A stretch of 64,000 nucleotides of DNA, from the NCBI RefSeq assembly GCF_030010415.1, contig NZ_JASCSA010000016.1; one strand, written 5' to 3'. The notes under the pieces were generated by a model. It worked only from the letters and a program-made list of their open reading frames with translations. It was not told the origin of the DNA and searched no databases. Every line of letters starts with the position of its first letter. Within the stretch, counting starts at the first letter, position 1. Positions 19,028 through 27,326 of the stretch are shown one piece after another. The stretch comes from Cobetia amphilecti (GTDB taxonomy: Bacteria; Pseudomonadota; Gammaproteobacteria; Pseudomonadales; Halomonadaceae). The translations under genes were made by a program, and so were the position numbers.

Positions 19028-19663
19028 TCAGGCGGCTTTCGCAGCCTCGCCGCGACGCAGGAAGTTAGCTAGAAGCTCATGACCCTGCAATGTCAGGATC
19101 GACTCAGGGTGGAACTGGACGCCTTCGACATCCAGCTCGCGATGGCGCAGGCCCATGATCAACTGCGGCGTGACATCGTCATCATCCGTCCAGCTGGTGA
19201 CGATCAGACACTCGGGCAGGCTCTCACGATCGACCACCAGCGAGTGATAACGCGTGACTTCCAGCGGCTCGGCCAGCGCGGCGAAGACACCACTGTTGTC
19301 GTGACGCACGGCGGAGGTCTTGCCGTGCATCACCTGGGGCGCACGTACCACCTTGCCGCCGTAGACCTGACCGATGGCCTGGTGACCGAGGCACACGCCC
19401 AGAATCGGCAGCTTGCCGGCGAAGTGGCGAATGGTTTCCAGCGTGATGCCGGCCTCGTTGGGCGTACACGGCCCCGGGCCCAGCACCAGATGTGACGCAC
19501 CGAGCGCCTCGATCTGCTCGAGCGTGATGGCGTCATTGCGCACGGTCAGCACTTCCGCGCCCAGCTCACTCAGATACTGGACGATGTTGTAGGTGAAGCT
19601 GTCAAAGTTGTCGATCATCAGCACGCGTGGCGTGCTGGCGTCCTGCGAAGTGAATGTCTGCAT
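19028..19663 (-). CDS. trpG: Anthranilate synthase glutamine amidotransferase subunit TrpG
   Basis: Product of 211 residues if translation starts at ATG 19663; an in-frame ATG at 19693 would add ten residues, and neither has a strong ribosome site. It is a class I glutamine amidotransferase that supplies ammonia to TrpE. The family motifs are LMIDNFDSFTYNIVQYL, LGPGPCTPNEAG, the nucleophile in GVCLGHQAIG and the His-Glu pair in VEGVQFHPESILT. A PabA role shared with folate synthesis is possible, as in many bacteria with one subunit. It is first in trpGDC, directly behind the trpL attenuator. Confidence 0.93.
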   Translation of the reverse strand: MQTFTSQDASTPRVLMIDNFDSFTYNIVQYLSELGAEVLTVRNDAITLEQIEALGASHLVLGPGPCTPNEAGITLETIRHFAGKLPILGVCLGHQAIGQVYGGKVVRAPQVMHGKTSAVRHDNSGVFAALAEPLEVTRYHSLVVDRESLPECLIVTSWTDDDDVTPQLIMGLRHRELDVEGVQFHPESILTLQGHELLANFLRRGEAAKAA

Positions 19664-19752
19664 GGTCAGTGTCCATTCTCGGGAGCGGATCATGCGCCGT
19701 GATTGACCGGCCTGCCCGCTCTCCTGTGGTGTCGTTCCCGCCGTCCAGCAAC

Positions 19753-19780
19753 AAAAATGCCGCCCTGGTCGGCGGCATTC
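19753..19780 (-). terminator. trp attenuator terminator
   Basis: On the minus strand AATGCCGCC-GACCAG-GGCGGCATT is followed by TTTTTG: a 9-bp stem with a U-tract between trpL and trpG. Its 5' arm (GCCGCC) can instead pair with GGCGGC from 19818-19826, giving the alternative antiterminator. Confidence 0.88.
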
Positions 19781-19829
19781 TTCTGGTCGTACGTCCTCGA
19801 ACTTCAGACATGCGAAAGCCGCCCCCTTG

Positions 19830-19880
19830 TCAGGAGCGCCACCACTGCTGGCTGAGGTCGTGCGGGTTACGTAGCGTCAT
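19830..19880 (-). CDS. trpL: trp operon leader peptide
   Basis: A 16-codon reading frame, MTLRNPHDLSQQWWRS, with tandem Trp codons followed by TGA. It is too short for normal gene callers. About 50 nt downstream lies a rho-independent terminator. A region just after the stop (AGGGGGCGGC) can pair either with the leader coding segment GCTCCT or with the 5' arm of the terminator. This is the classic ribosome-stalling attenuator: scarce Trp-tRNA stalls the ribosome at the two Trp codons, favours the antiterminator and allows trpGDC transcription. The ribosome site is weak, the one soft point. Confidence 0.85.
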   Translation of the reverse strand: MTLRNPHDLSQQWWRS

Positions 19881-19985
19881 GGGTCAATAGTGCGTTGAGC
19901 TGCCAGGAGTGTCAATCACATGCGCCGTTGCAGGGAGTGACCCGCGAACACTGGCGAGTCACTCCTGAAATGCGTGGCGCGCCGA

Positions 19986-21476
19986 TCAGTCCAGATTGTC
20001 CAGACCGCGCTCCGCCATCGCCACGGCACGGAACAGGGCACGTCCCTTGTTGAGGGTCTCGTCCCACTCGGACTGCGGCACGGAATCGGCCACGATGCCG
20101 GCGCCGGCCTGGACGTGCAGCACCTTGTCCTTGAGCACCGCGGTGCGGATCGCGATGGCGGTATCCATGTTGCCGTGCCAGGAGAGATAGCCCACCGCGC
20201 CGGAATAGATGCCGCGCTTGACCGGCTCCACCTCATCGATGATCTCCATCGCGCGAATCTTCGGCGCGCCGGACAGGGTACCTGCCGGGAAGGTGGCCCG
20301 CAGCACGTCCATCGGCCCCAGGCCTTCCTTCAGCTTGCCGGTGACGTTGGAGACGATGTGCATGACGTGGGAATAGCGCTCCACCACCATCTGGTCCGTC
20401 ACCTTGACGCTGCCGGTCTGGCTGATGCGACCGGCGTCGTTGCGCCCCAGGTCGATCAGCATCAGGTGCTCGGCGACTTCCTTGGGATCTGACAGCAGGT
20501 CCTTCTCCAGCGCCAGGTCTTCCTCTTCGGTGGCGCCACGCACGCGGGTACCGGCGATCGGGCGCACCGCGACCTCGCCATCCTCGAGACGCGAGAGAAT
20601 CTCCGGCGACGAGCCGATGACGTGGTGGTCATCCAGATTGAAGAAGAACATGTACGGCGAGGGATTCAGGCTGCGCAGTGCACGGTAGAGATCCAGCGGC
20701 GCGGCGCGGTAGGGAATCGACATGCGCTGCGACGGCACGCACTGCATGACATCACCGGCCAGCACGTATTCCTTGATCTTCTCCACTGCGCCCTTGAAGC
20801 CTTCCTCGGTGAAGCCGGAGGTGAAGTCGGTCTCCTTGACCGGCTCGCCGCCGGTGCCGGGGCTGACGGTGTTCAGCGTCGCGCTGCGCAGCTGGATCTC
20901 GAGGCGCTCGAGACGCTCGCAGGCGGCCTCGTAGGCGTTCGGCGTTGCCGGGTCGGCGTGGGTCAACAGCGTCAGACGCCCGGACAGGTTGTCGAAGATC
21001 ACCAGCTCGTCGGCGACCATCAGCAGGATGTCCGGCACGCCCAGCGGGTCCGGCTTCTCGACGCCGCGCAGGCGCGGTTCGATATAGCGCACGGTGTCAT
21101 AGCCGAAGTAGCCGACCAGGCCGCCATTGAAGCGCGGCGCACCGTCGATGACCGGCACGCGGAAGCGGGTCTGGAACTGCTCGATCCAGTCGAGGGGGTC
21201 CTCGACCTCGGTCATGCCGGTCTGCTCGCCATTGATCAGATGCGAGACCACCTGGCCACGCACCTCGATGCGCTCACGACACGGCAGGCCGATGATGGAG
21301 TAACGCCCCCACTTCTCTCCACCCTGCACGGACTCCAGCAGGAAGGTCCACGGCATGTCGGCCAGCTTGAGATAGGTAGACAGTGGCGTGTCGAGATCCG
21401 CCAGCACGTCACGGGTGACGGGAATGCGGTTGTAACCGGCTTCGGCCAGTTCAGCGAAGTGTTGTGGGGTCATCAT
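19986..21476 (-). CDS. trpE: Anthranilate synthase component I TrpE
   Basis: Product of 496 residues from ATG 21476 (a second ATG follows directly; AAGGAA lies about 10 nt upstream). The frame extends upstream but without family sequence. It makes anthranilate from chorismate with TrpG. The N-terminal LLES motif (feedback Trp site) is in FLLESVQGGEKWGRYSIIG. The chorismate-binding domain has PSPYMFFFNLDDHHVIGSSPE, RPIAGTRVRG, HLMLIDLGRND and the C-terminal AGAGIVADS. It is separated from trpG by the leader/attenuator, so trpE itself lies upstream of that control. Confidence 0.96.
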   Translation of the reverse strand: MMTPQHFAELAEAGYNRIPVTRDVLADLDTPLSTYLKLADMPWTFLLESVQGGEKWGRYSIIGLPCRERIEVRGQVVSHLINGEQTGMTEVEDPLDWIEQFQTRFRVPVIDGAPRFNGGLVGYFGYDTVRYIEPRLRGVEKPDPLGVPDILLMVADELVIFDNLSGRLTLLTHADPATPNAYEAACERLERLEIQLRSATLNTVSPGTGGEPVKETDFTSGFTEEGFKGAVEKIKEYVLAGDVMQCVPSQRMSIPYRAAPLDLYRALRSLNPSPYMFFFNLDDHHVIGSSPEILSRLEDGEVAVRPIAGTRVRGATEEEDLALEKDLLSDPKEVAEHLMLIDLGRNDAGRISQTGSVKVTDQMVVERYSHVMHIVSNVTGKLKEGLGPMDVLRATFPAGTLSGAPKIRAMEIIDEVEPVKRGIYSGAVGYLSWHGNMDTAIAIRTAVLKDKVLHVQAGAGIVADSVPQSEWDETLNKGRALFRAVAMAERGLDNLD

Positions 21477-21660
21477 GACCTGCAGTTCCTTCCACGGAGG
21501 GTGCGTTGCCGACACGGGGCCGGCTTGTCTGGGACTCAGTCTATCATCGCGGGTCGCTGGCGGCAGCGCTGGTGGAGGCAAGTTCTGCCATCTCATGCCT
21601 CACTGTGCGCCCGAGCGGGACACCAGCCTCGCTCTGTCAATTCCCATCAATCAGCGTCAC

Positions 21661-22365
21661 TCAGCCAGCCACGACCAGCTCGGCGAGTGAGTCGACGAGG
21701 TAGTCAGGGTGGCTGCGCGAGATCGGCTCGCCATGGTTGTAGCCGTAAGGTACCGCCAGGGTGCGGAAACCGGCGGCACGGCCTGCCGCGATATCGTGAC
21801 GCGAGTCACCGACCATCAAGGCCTGACGCGGCAACACTCCCAGCCGCTCGGCGGCGAACAGCAGGGGCGCGGGGTCCGGCTTGCGCGTCGGCAGGCTATC
21901 GCCGCCCAGCGCCAGCGCGAAATGCTCGCTCAGCGCGAAGTGCGAAAGCAGCGGTTCGATGAAGGCTTCCGGCTTGTTGGTGATCAGCACCAGCGGGATC
22001 CCGGCCTGGCGCAGCCCCTCCAGGCATTCCCGCACCCCGGGATAGAGTCGCGTACGCGAGCTGGGGTCGGCGGCGTAATGTGCCAAAAAGCTCTGATGCG
22101 CCTGCTCGACCCGCGCCAGGTTATCGGTCGCCAGGCCATGTGCTGCCAGGGCGCGCTCCACCAGTACCCGCGATCCATTGCCGACAAAGTCGCGTACCCG
22201 CGCTTCGCCCAGCGCCGCCAGCCCCTCTTGCTCAAGCATGCAGTCGATTGCATGGGCGAGGTCCGGCACCGAGTCGATCAGGGTGCCATCGAGGTCGAAG
22301 GCGACCATCTCGATCGCCCTGAGCGACGGATGTACCGGACCTGTGAATGTGGGATGATCGTGCAT
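21661..22365 (-). CDS. gph: Phosphoglycolate phosphatase Gph
   Basis: Product of 234 residues with AAGGAGC before the start. It is a HAD-superfamily enzyme removing phosphate from 2-phosphoglycolate. Motif I is FDLDGTLIDS (about 24-33), motif II is ITNKP, the motif III lysine is in TRKPDPAPL and motif IV is MVGDSRHDI. It lies just upstream of trpE in the same direction, as in the rpe-gph-trpE arrangement of other gammaproteobacteria; here ndh separates rpe from it. Confidence 0.93.
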   Translation of the reverse strand: MHDHPTFTGPVHPSLRAIEMVAFDLDGTLIDSVPDLAHAIDCMLEQEGLAALGEARVRDFVGNGSRVLVERALAAHGLATDNLARVEQAHQSFLAHYAADPSSRTRLYPGVRECLEGLRQAGIPLVLITNKPEAFIEPLLSHFALSEHFALALGGDSLPTRKPDPAPLLFAAERLGVLPRQALMVGDSRHDIAAGRAAGFRTLAVPYGYNHGEPISRSHPDYLVDSLAELVVAG

Positions 22366-22616
22366 CCTTGCTCCTTTTCAGCGACAGAATTCGTGTAGGT
22401 GCCAAAAGCGCAACACCGAGTTCTCGCGTGCTCATGGCGAATATACGTAAAATAACGACATCTCGCGCATGCAGCACTATTTAGCACGCTCATTATCTTG
22501 TTATCATAGCGGTATCGCGACGCCAGTTATCGACTCCGGGCCTTGCATGTTCTGACTCGATAGCCGGCCGACACTTTTCACACCTTCCCATCAATCTTGT
22601 CACTGAGGAGCACTCA

Positions 22617-23918
22617 ATGGCCATTCCCCGCATCGTAGTCGTTGGCGGAGGCGCCGGCGGTCTGGAACTCGTCACCAAACTGGGCCACAAGCTGGGCCGC
22701 AAGAAGAAAGCCGAGATCATTCTGATCGACCGCAATTCCACGCACATCTGGAAGCCGCTGCTGCACGAAGTGGCCACCGGCGTGCTGGATTCCGGTCTCG
22801 ATGAAGTCTCCTACCAGGGCCATTCCAAGGCCCACGGCTACAAGTTCCAGCGCGGCACCCTGGAAAGCCTGGAGCGTGAAGAGAAGCAGCTGACTCTGGC
22901 CGCCATCCACGATGCCAAGGGCAACGTGCTGCTGCCCGCCCGCCAGCTCAGCTATGACTATCTGGTACTGTCACTGGGCAGCGTGTCCAATGATTTCGGC
23001 ACCGAAGGCGTCGCCGAGCATTGCCACTTCCTGGACAGCCCGCAGCAGGCCGAGAAATTCCGCCGCGACATGCTCGACACCTTCCTGCGCTTCAGCGCCA
23101 ACGGTGAGGAATGTGAGCGCCAGCAGCTCAACGTCGCCATCATCGGCGCCGGCGCCACCGGGGTCGAGCTCTCCGCCGAGCTGTTCGATGCCTCCAAGAT
23201 GCTGCACAGCTACGGTTTCTCCTCGCTGGAAGACCGCCAGGTCAAGGTCCACCTGATCGAGGCCGCACCGCGCATCCTGCCCGCCCTGCCGGAACGCATC
23301 GGCAAGCCGGTCGCCAAGGAGCTGACCAGGCTGGGCGTCGATATCCACGTCGATACCCGGGTGACCTGCGCCGACTCACGCGGCATCACCACTGCCGATG
23401 GCACCCTGATCGAAGCCGACCTGAGCGTGTGGGCCGCCGGTATCCGTGCGCCCGCCTTCCTGTCCGAGCTGGGTCTGTCCACCGAGCGCAACCATCAGGT
23501 CAAGGTGCACCAGACCATGCAGAGCATCGATGATGAGTTCATCTTTGCCCTCGGTGACTGTGCCAGCTGCCCGCAGCCGGATGACAAGCGCGTTCCGCCG
23601 CGCGCCCAGGCCGCTCACCAGCAGGCCAGCCTGATGGTCAAGAACCTGCGCGCCGCGATGGCCAACAAGCCGCTCAAGGACTTCGTGTTCAAGGACCACG
23701 GCTCGCTGATCTCGCTGGCGCACTTCGATGCCGTCGGCTCGCTGATGCGCGGTGCCTCGGCGCGTTCGCTGTTCATCGAGGGCCGCCTGGCCAAGTTCTT
23801 CTACGCCTCGCTGTATCGCATGCACCAGATGGCGATCCACGGCGTGGTCAAGACCGGCATGACTGTGGTGGTCGATGGCCTGAACCGCTACCTGCGCCCG
23901 AAGATGAAACTGCATTGA
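22617..23918 (+). CDS. ndh: Type II NADH dehydrogenase (NDH-2)
   Basis: Product of 433 residues, with GAGGAG about 9 nt before the start. It is a non-proton-pumping NADH:quinone oxidoreductase, peripheral on the inner membrane. The FAD-binding motif is VVVGGGAGGLELVTKLG (6-22). The second dinucleotide fold for NADH is VAIIGAGATGVELSAEL. AAGIRAP and FALGDCASCP, then AHQQASLM, are the typical C-terminal NDH-2 motifs. It stands alone, divergent from gph, with its own terminator. Confidence 0.95.
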   Translation: MAIPRIVVVGGGAGGLELVTKLGHKLGRKKKAEIILIDRNSTHIWKPLLHEVATGVLDSGLDEVSYQGHSKAHGYKFQRGTLESLEREEKQLTLAAIHDAKGNVLLPARQLSYDYLVLSLGSVSNDFGTEGVAEHCHFLDSPQQAEKFRRDMLDTFLRFSANGEECERQQLNVAIIGAGATGVELSAELFDASKMLHSYGFSSLEDRQVKVHLIEAAPRILPALPERIGKPVAKELTRLGVDIHVDTRVTCADSRGITTADGTLIEADLSVWAAGIRAPAFLSELGLSTERNHQVKVHQTMQSIDDEFIFALGDCASCPQPDDKRVPPRAQAAHQQASLMVKNLRAAMANKPLKDFVFKDHGSLISLAHFDAVGSLMRGASARSLFIEGRLAKFFYASLYRMHQMAIHGVVKTGMTVVVDGLNRYLRPKMKLH

Positions 23919-23942
23919 TCGCTCGCCAGTAACGCCAAACGT

Positions 23943-23978
23943 AAAACGCCCCCAGCTGAGACCGCTGGGGGCGTTTTC
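23943..23978. terminator. Bidirectional terminator after ndh
   Basis: AAAACGCCCCCAGC-TGAGACC-GCTGGGGGCGTTTT between the convergent ndh and GIY-YIG genes. Confidence 0.92.
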
Positions 23979-24005
23979 GTTTCACGCATTCAATCAAGCA
24001 GACCG

Positions 24006-24347
24006 TCAGGTCTCGCCGAGCAGGCTGTCCAGTGTCATCTCACCGGCGATCAAGCGACGCTTGGCCGCCACACTCAACTGCTTGACGCGATACTCAAGCT
24101 TGAGCGCTCGCGAGCGATCGCCGACCACCTGTTGATAACACAGCGTCAGCGGCCCCTTGCCGCGCAGCGCTCGCGCACCGCGCTTGCCGCCCTCATGCTC
24201 GCTCAGGCGGCGCGCCACATCGGTACTGATACCGGTGTAGAGGCGCCCCTGGGCCGTCTCGAGCACATACAGCGACCACTCGCTGAGCGCCGCGGCGTGA
24301 ACCGAGCCGTCGGCTGCCTCGCCAGCTCGCGCGCTGTCATCCGTCAC
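24006..24347 (-). CDS. GIY-YIG nuclease-domain protein (YhbQ-like)
   Basis: Product of about 113 residues if GTG 24347 is used. The frame stays open back to 24569, but that part overlaps rpe in another frame and is not family-like. The single GIY-YIG domain shows WSLYVLETAQGRLYTGIS (the GIY and YIG strands as LYV and YTG), the Arg-containing TDVARRLSEHEGGKRGARALRG and the conserved Glu in ALKLEYRVKQL. Such UPF0213-like proteins act on DNA, but the physiological role is poorly known. It starts 5 nt after the rpe stop, so it is co-transcribed with rpe. The start codon is uncertain. Confidence 0.8.
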   Translation of the reverse strand: MTDDSARAGEAADGSVHAAALSEWSLYVLETAQGRLYTGISTDVARRLSEHEGGKRGARALRGKGPLTLCYQQVVGDRSRALKLEYRVKQLSVAAKRRLIAGEMTLDSLLGET

Positions 24348-24351
24348 GCGA

Positions 24352-25059
24352 TCAACTGCGCACGCTGGCAAGCTCGGCACGCAGCTTCGCCAATACGCTG
24401 TCGTAGCGGTTGGCATCGCTGTCACTGCGCGCATTGAAGATGGCGGAACCGGCCACGAAGGTGTCGGCACCGGCGCGCGCGATCTCGGCGATGTTGTCGA
24501 CCTTGACGCCACCATCGATCTCGAGACGGATGTTGTAGCCCGAGGCATCGATGCGACGACGCGCTTCACGCAGCTTGTCGAGGGTGCCGGGGATGAACGA
24601 CTGGCCGCCGAAGCCCGGGTTGACGCTCATCAACAGGATCATGTCGACCTTGTCCATCACGTAGTCGAGGTAGGACAGCGGCGTGGCCGGATTGAATACC
24701 AGACCGGACTTGCAGCCCGCATCACGAATCAGCTGCAGCGAGCGATCGACGTGGTCGGAGGCTTCCGGATGGAAGGTGATGTAGCTGGCACCGGCCTCGG
24801 CGAAGTCACCGATCATGCGGTCGACCGGCGTGACCATCAGGTGGGCATCGATCTCGGCGCTGATGCCGTAATCACGCAGCGCCTTGCACACCATCGGCCC
24901 GATGGTCAGGTTGGGCACGTAATGATTGTCCATCACGTCGAAGTGGACGATATCGGCCCCGGAGGCCAGCACATCCTCGACCTCCTGCCCCAGGCGGGCG
25001 AAGTCAGCGGACAGGATCGACGGGGCAATCTTGAAGTCATTCGGCAGTAGTTCAGACAT
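24352..25059 (-). CDS. rpe: Ribulose-phosphate 3-epimerase Rpe
   Basis: Product of 235 residues; interconverts ribulose-5-phosphate and xylulose-5-phosphate in the pentose phosphate pathway. It is a TIM barrel with metal ligands in the expected places: APSILSADFARLGQE, HFDVMDNHYVPNLTIGP, INAHLMV-like IDAHLMVTP, LMSVNPGFGGQSFIP and LEIDGGVKVDN. The N-terminus MSELLPNDFKIAPS is typical. Confidence 0.97.
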   Translation of the reverse strand: MSELLPNDFKIAPSILSADFARLGQEVEDVLASGADIVHFDVMDNHYVPNLTIGPMVCKALRDYGISAEIDAHLMVTPVDRMIGDFAEAGASYITFHPEASDHVDRSLQLIRDAGCKSGLVFNPATPLSYLDYVMDKVDMILLMSVNPGFGGQSFIPGTLDKLREARRRIDASGYNIRLEIDGGVKVDNIAEIARAGADTFVAGSAIFNARSDSDANRYDSVLAKLRAELASVRS

Positions 25060-25400
25060 GTCATCAGGCGCCAGCGAGAAGTGGAAGAGGCATTTTACGC
25101 CACCCTCTCACAAAAGACAGGCGCTGTGTGAATGTGCACCGCCAGCCTGCCGGTCCGTCGCTGCCGCCCTACATCTGCCTCCCTACTGAGAGTCACTCCC
25201 CCCAAAGTCGCCACATCACCTTTCAAAATCAGACACCAACAAGAATATTGCCGTGCAAAGTTGAAATTGGTGCATTAGCAACTGATAGTTAAGCTGTTCT
25301 CTCGGCCCAGTGAGCAGTTCGCTGGCCTTCTGCGCATGTTCCTCGCACTGCACGCGTCATGTCGCATCTCTTATAACGATAACAGGAACCGACACCTCTC
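25060..25400 (+). promoter_or_regulatory. rpe-ggt divergent spacer with a sigma70-like promoter for ggt
   Basis: The 341-bp gap is markedly AT-richer than the genes. TTGAAA (25261-25266) and GATAGT (25284-25289) are separated by exactly 17 bp, a plausible sigma70 promoter about 110 bp before ggt. I see no small gene here. Confidence 0.5.
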
Positions 25401-27161
25401 ATGTTCGACACCTCTCTCGCAAACCGCAGACATCTCAAAGCGCTGGCCGCCGCCGCACTGTTGCCGCTGGCCGGTCTGCTGCCGACGGCGATTCCCGCCG
25501 CCTTCGCGGAGTCTTCCGCGATTCTGGAAGGCGAGCGCTTCCACCCCCAGGAAGGTCAGCACGGCATGGTCGCGACCAGCCACTATCTGGCCTCTCAGGT
25601 CGCACGCGATGTGCTGGCCGATGGCGGCAACGCCGTCGACGCCGCCGTGGTGGCAGGCTTCGCGCTGGCCGTGACCCAGCCGCGCTCCGGCAACATCGGT
25701 GGCGGCGGCTTCATGCTGGTGTCCGATGAGAAGACCGGTGAAGTGGTCGCCATCGACTACCGCGAGAAAGCCCCGGCCGCGGCCAGCGAGACGATGTTCC
25801 AGGACGAGAATGGCGAGGCGGTCTCCGAGTGGTCACGCTTCACCCACCGTGCGGCAGGCGTGCCCGGCACCGTCGCTGGCCTGGCCAAGGCGCTGGAAGA
25901 CTACGGCACCCTGAGTCTCGAGCAGGCCCTCGCCCCGGCCATCAAGCTGGCCGAAGACGGCTTCGTGATTCCGACGCGCTTCGCCAAGGGCTTGAGCGAT
26001 GCCAAGGACCGCCTGGCCAAGTGGGACAGCACCGCCAAGGTGTTCTACAAGCCGGATGGCAGCAACTATCAAGCCGGTGAGCTGTTCAAGCAGCCGGAAC
26101 TGGCCGCGACCCTCAAGCGCATCGCCGCCAATGGCCCGCGCGAGTTCTACGAGGGTGAGACCGCCCGGCTGATCGTCGCCGAGATGGAGCGCCACGACGG
26201 CATCATGACGCTGGATGATCTGAAGGCCTACGAGCCGGCCATCCGCGAACCGGTCCACGGCACCTATCGTGGCTATGACATCTTCTCGATGAGCCCGCCC
26301 TCCTCCGGCGGCGCGCACATCGTCGAGATTCTCAACATGCTCGAAGGCGATGACATCCAGGCGATGGGCTTCAATTCCGCCGCCACCCTCCACGTGATGG
26401 CGGAAGCGATGCGCCGCGCCTACGCCGACCGCTCCGAGTATCTGGGCGACACCGACTTCGTTGATGTGCCGCTGTCGGGCATCATCTCCAAGGACTACGC
26501 CAAGGAATTGCGCGCCCAGTTCGAGCTCGACAAGGCAACGCCCTCCAGTGAGGTCAAGCCCGGCAAGCCGCAGCCGTATGAGTCCAATCAGACCACCCAC
26601 TTCTCGATTGCCGATGGCAATGGTCTGGCCGTTTCCAATACCTACACCATCAACTTCAGCTACGGCTCCGGCATCGTGGTCGATGGCGCAGGTTTCCTGC
26701 TCAACAACGAGATGGATGACTTCTCCGCCAAGCCGGGCGTGCCGAATGCCTATGGCCTGATCGGTGGCGTCGCCAACAAGATCGAGCCGAACAAGCGCAT
26801 GCTGTCTTCCATGAGCCCGACCATCGTGATGAAGGATGGCAAGAACTTCCTCGTCACCGGTAGCCCCGGCGGCTCGCGCATCATCACCACCACGCTGCAG
26901 GTGATCATGAACGTGATCGACCACGGCATGAACATCCAGTCGGCGGTCAGCGCACCGCGCATCCACCACCAGTGGCTGCCCGACGAGATTCGTATCGAGG
27001 CGGGCATCAGCAAGGACACCATCCGTCTGCTCGAGGCGATGGGCCACAAGGTGGTGACCAAGGACGCCATGGGCGCCATCCAGTCGATCATGATCGACGA
27101 CGGCACCTTCTACGGCGGTGCCGACCCGCGTCGCTCCACCTCTTCGGCCATGGGGCTGTAG
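25401..27161 (+). CDS. ggt: Gamma-glutamyltransferase Ggt (periplasmic)
   Basis: Product of 586 residues that cleaves the gamma-glutamyl bond of glutathione and gamma-glutamyl compounds. The signal peptide contains a twin arginine (NRRHLKALAAAALLPLAG), which may direct Tat rather than Sec export. The enzyme is an Ntn-hydrolase that self-cleaves. The small subunit would begin at Thr398 in NQTTHFSIADGNG, equivalent to Thr391 of E. coli. SGNIGGGGFML and TGSPGGSRIITT are further family motifs. AGGAA precedes the ATG by about 12 nt. It appears monocistronic, with two hairpins downstream. Confidence 0.95.
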   Translation: MFDTSLANRRHLKALAAAALLPLAGLLPTAIPAAFAESSAILEGERFHPQEGQHGMVATSHYLASQVARDVLADGGNAVDAAVVAGFALAVTQPRSGNIGGGGFMLVSDEKTGEVVAIDYREKAPAAASETMFQDENGEAVSEWSRFTHRAAGVPGTVAGLAKALEDYGTLSLEQALAPAIKLAEDGFVIPTRFAKGLSDAKDRLAKWDSTAKVFYKPDGSNYQAGELFKQPELAATLKRIAANGPREFYEGETARLIVAEMERHDGIMTLDDLKAYEPAIREPVHGTYRGYDIFSMSPPSSGGAHIVEILNMLEGDDIQAMGFNSAATLHVMAEAMRRAYADRSEYLGDTDFVDVPLSGIISKDYAKELRAQFELDKATPSSEVKPGKPQPYESNQTTHFSIADGNGLAVSNTYTINFSYGSGIVVDGAGFLLNNEMDDFSAKPGVPNAYGLIGGVANKIEPNKRMLSSMSPTIVMKDGKNFLVTGSPGGSRIITTTLQVIMNVIDHGMNIQSAVSAPRIHHQWLPDEIRIEAGISKDTIRLLEAMGHKVVTKDAMGAIQSIMIDDGTFYGGADPRRSTSSAMGL

Positions 27162-27205
27162 ACGACGGCTGCGACGGGGTAGTCTCTGCATCGCATCGCC
27201 GAGCT

Positions 27206-27279
27206 GCCCCATCAATGACGCCTTGACCCCATTGATGGGGCGGGCTATCTGTGACGGGCGACACTTCGGTGTCGCCCGT
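27206..27279 (+). terminator. Two successive hairpins after ggt
   Basis: GCCCCATCAATG (27206-27217) pairs with CATTGATGGGGC, ending at 27241. ACGGGCGACAC-TTCG-GTGTCGCCCGT (27254-27279) forms a second strong UUCG-type stem-loop. Neither has a long U-tract. Confidence 0.7.
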
Positions 27280-27326
27280 TCGCGTCTTGCTGCGCCATCA
27301 CGCCCTCTGCCCTACAAGGTGCCCTC

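Noticed and set aside
21477..21660. A second trp leader peptide upstream of trpE
   Set aside because: No short frame with clustered Trp codons followed by a terminator is present in the gph-trpE gap.
24348..24569. Upstream extension of the GIY-YIG gene overlapping rpe
   Set aside because: The residues are an out-of-frame reading of the rpe 3' end (Ser/Thr/Arg/Pro-rich); the domain starts well after the rpe stop.
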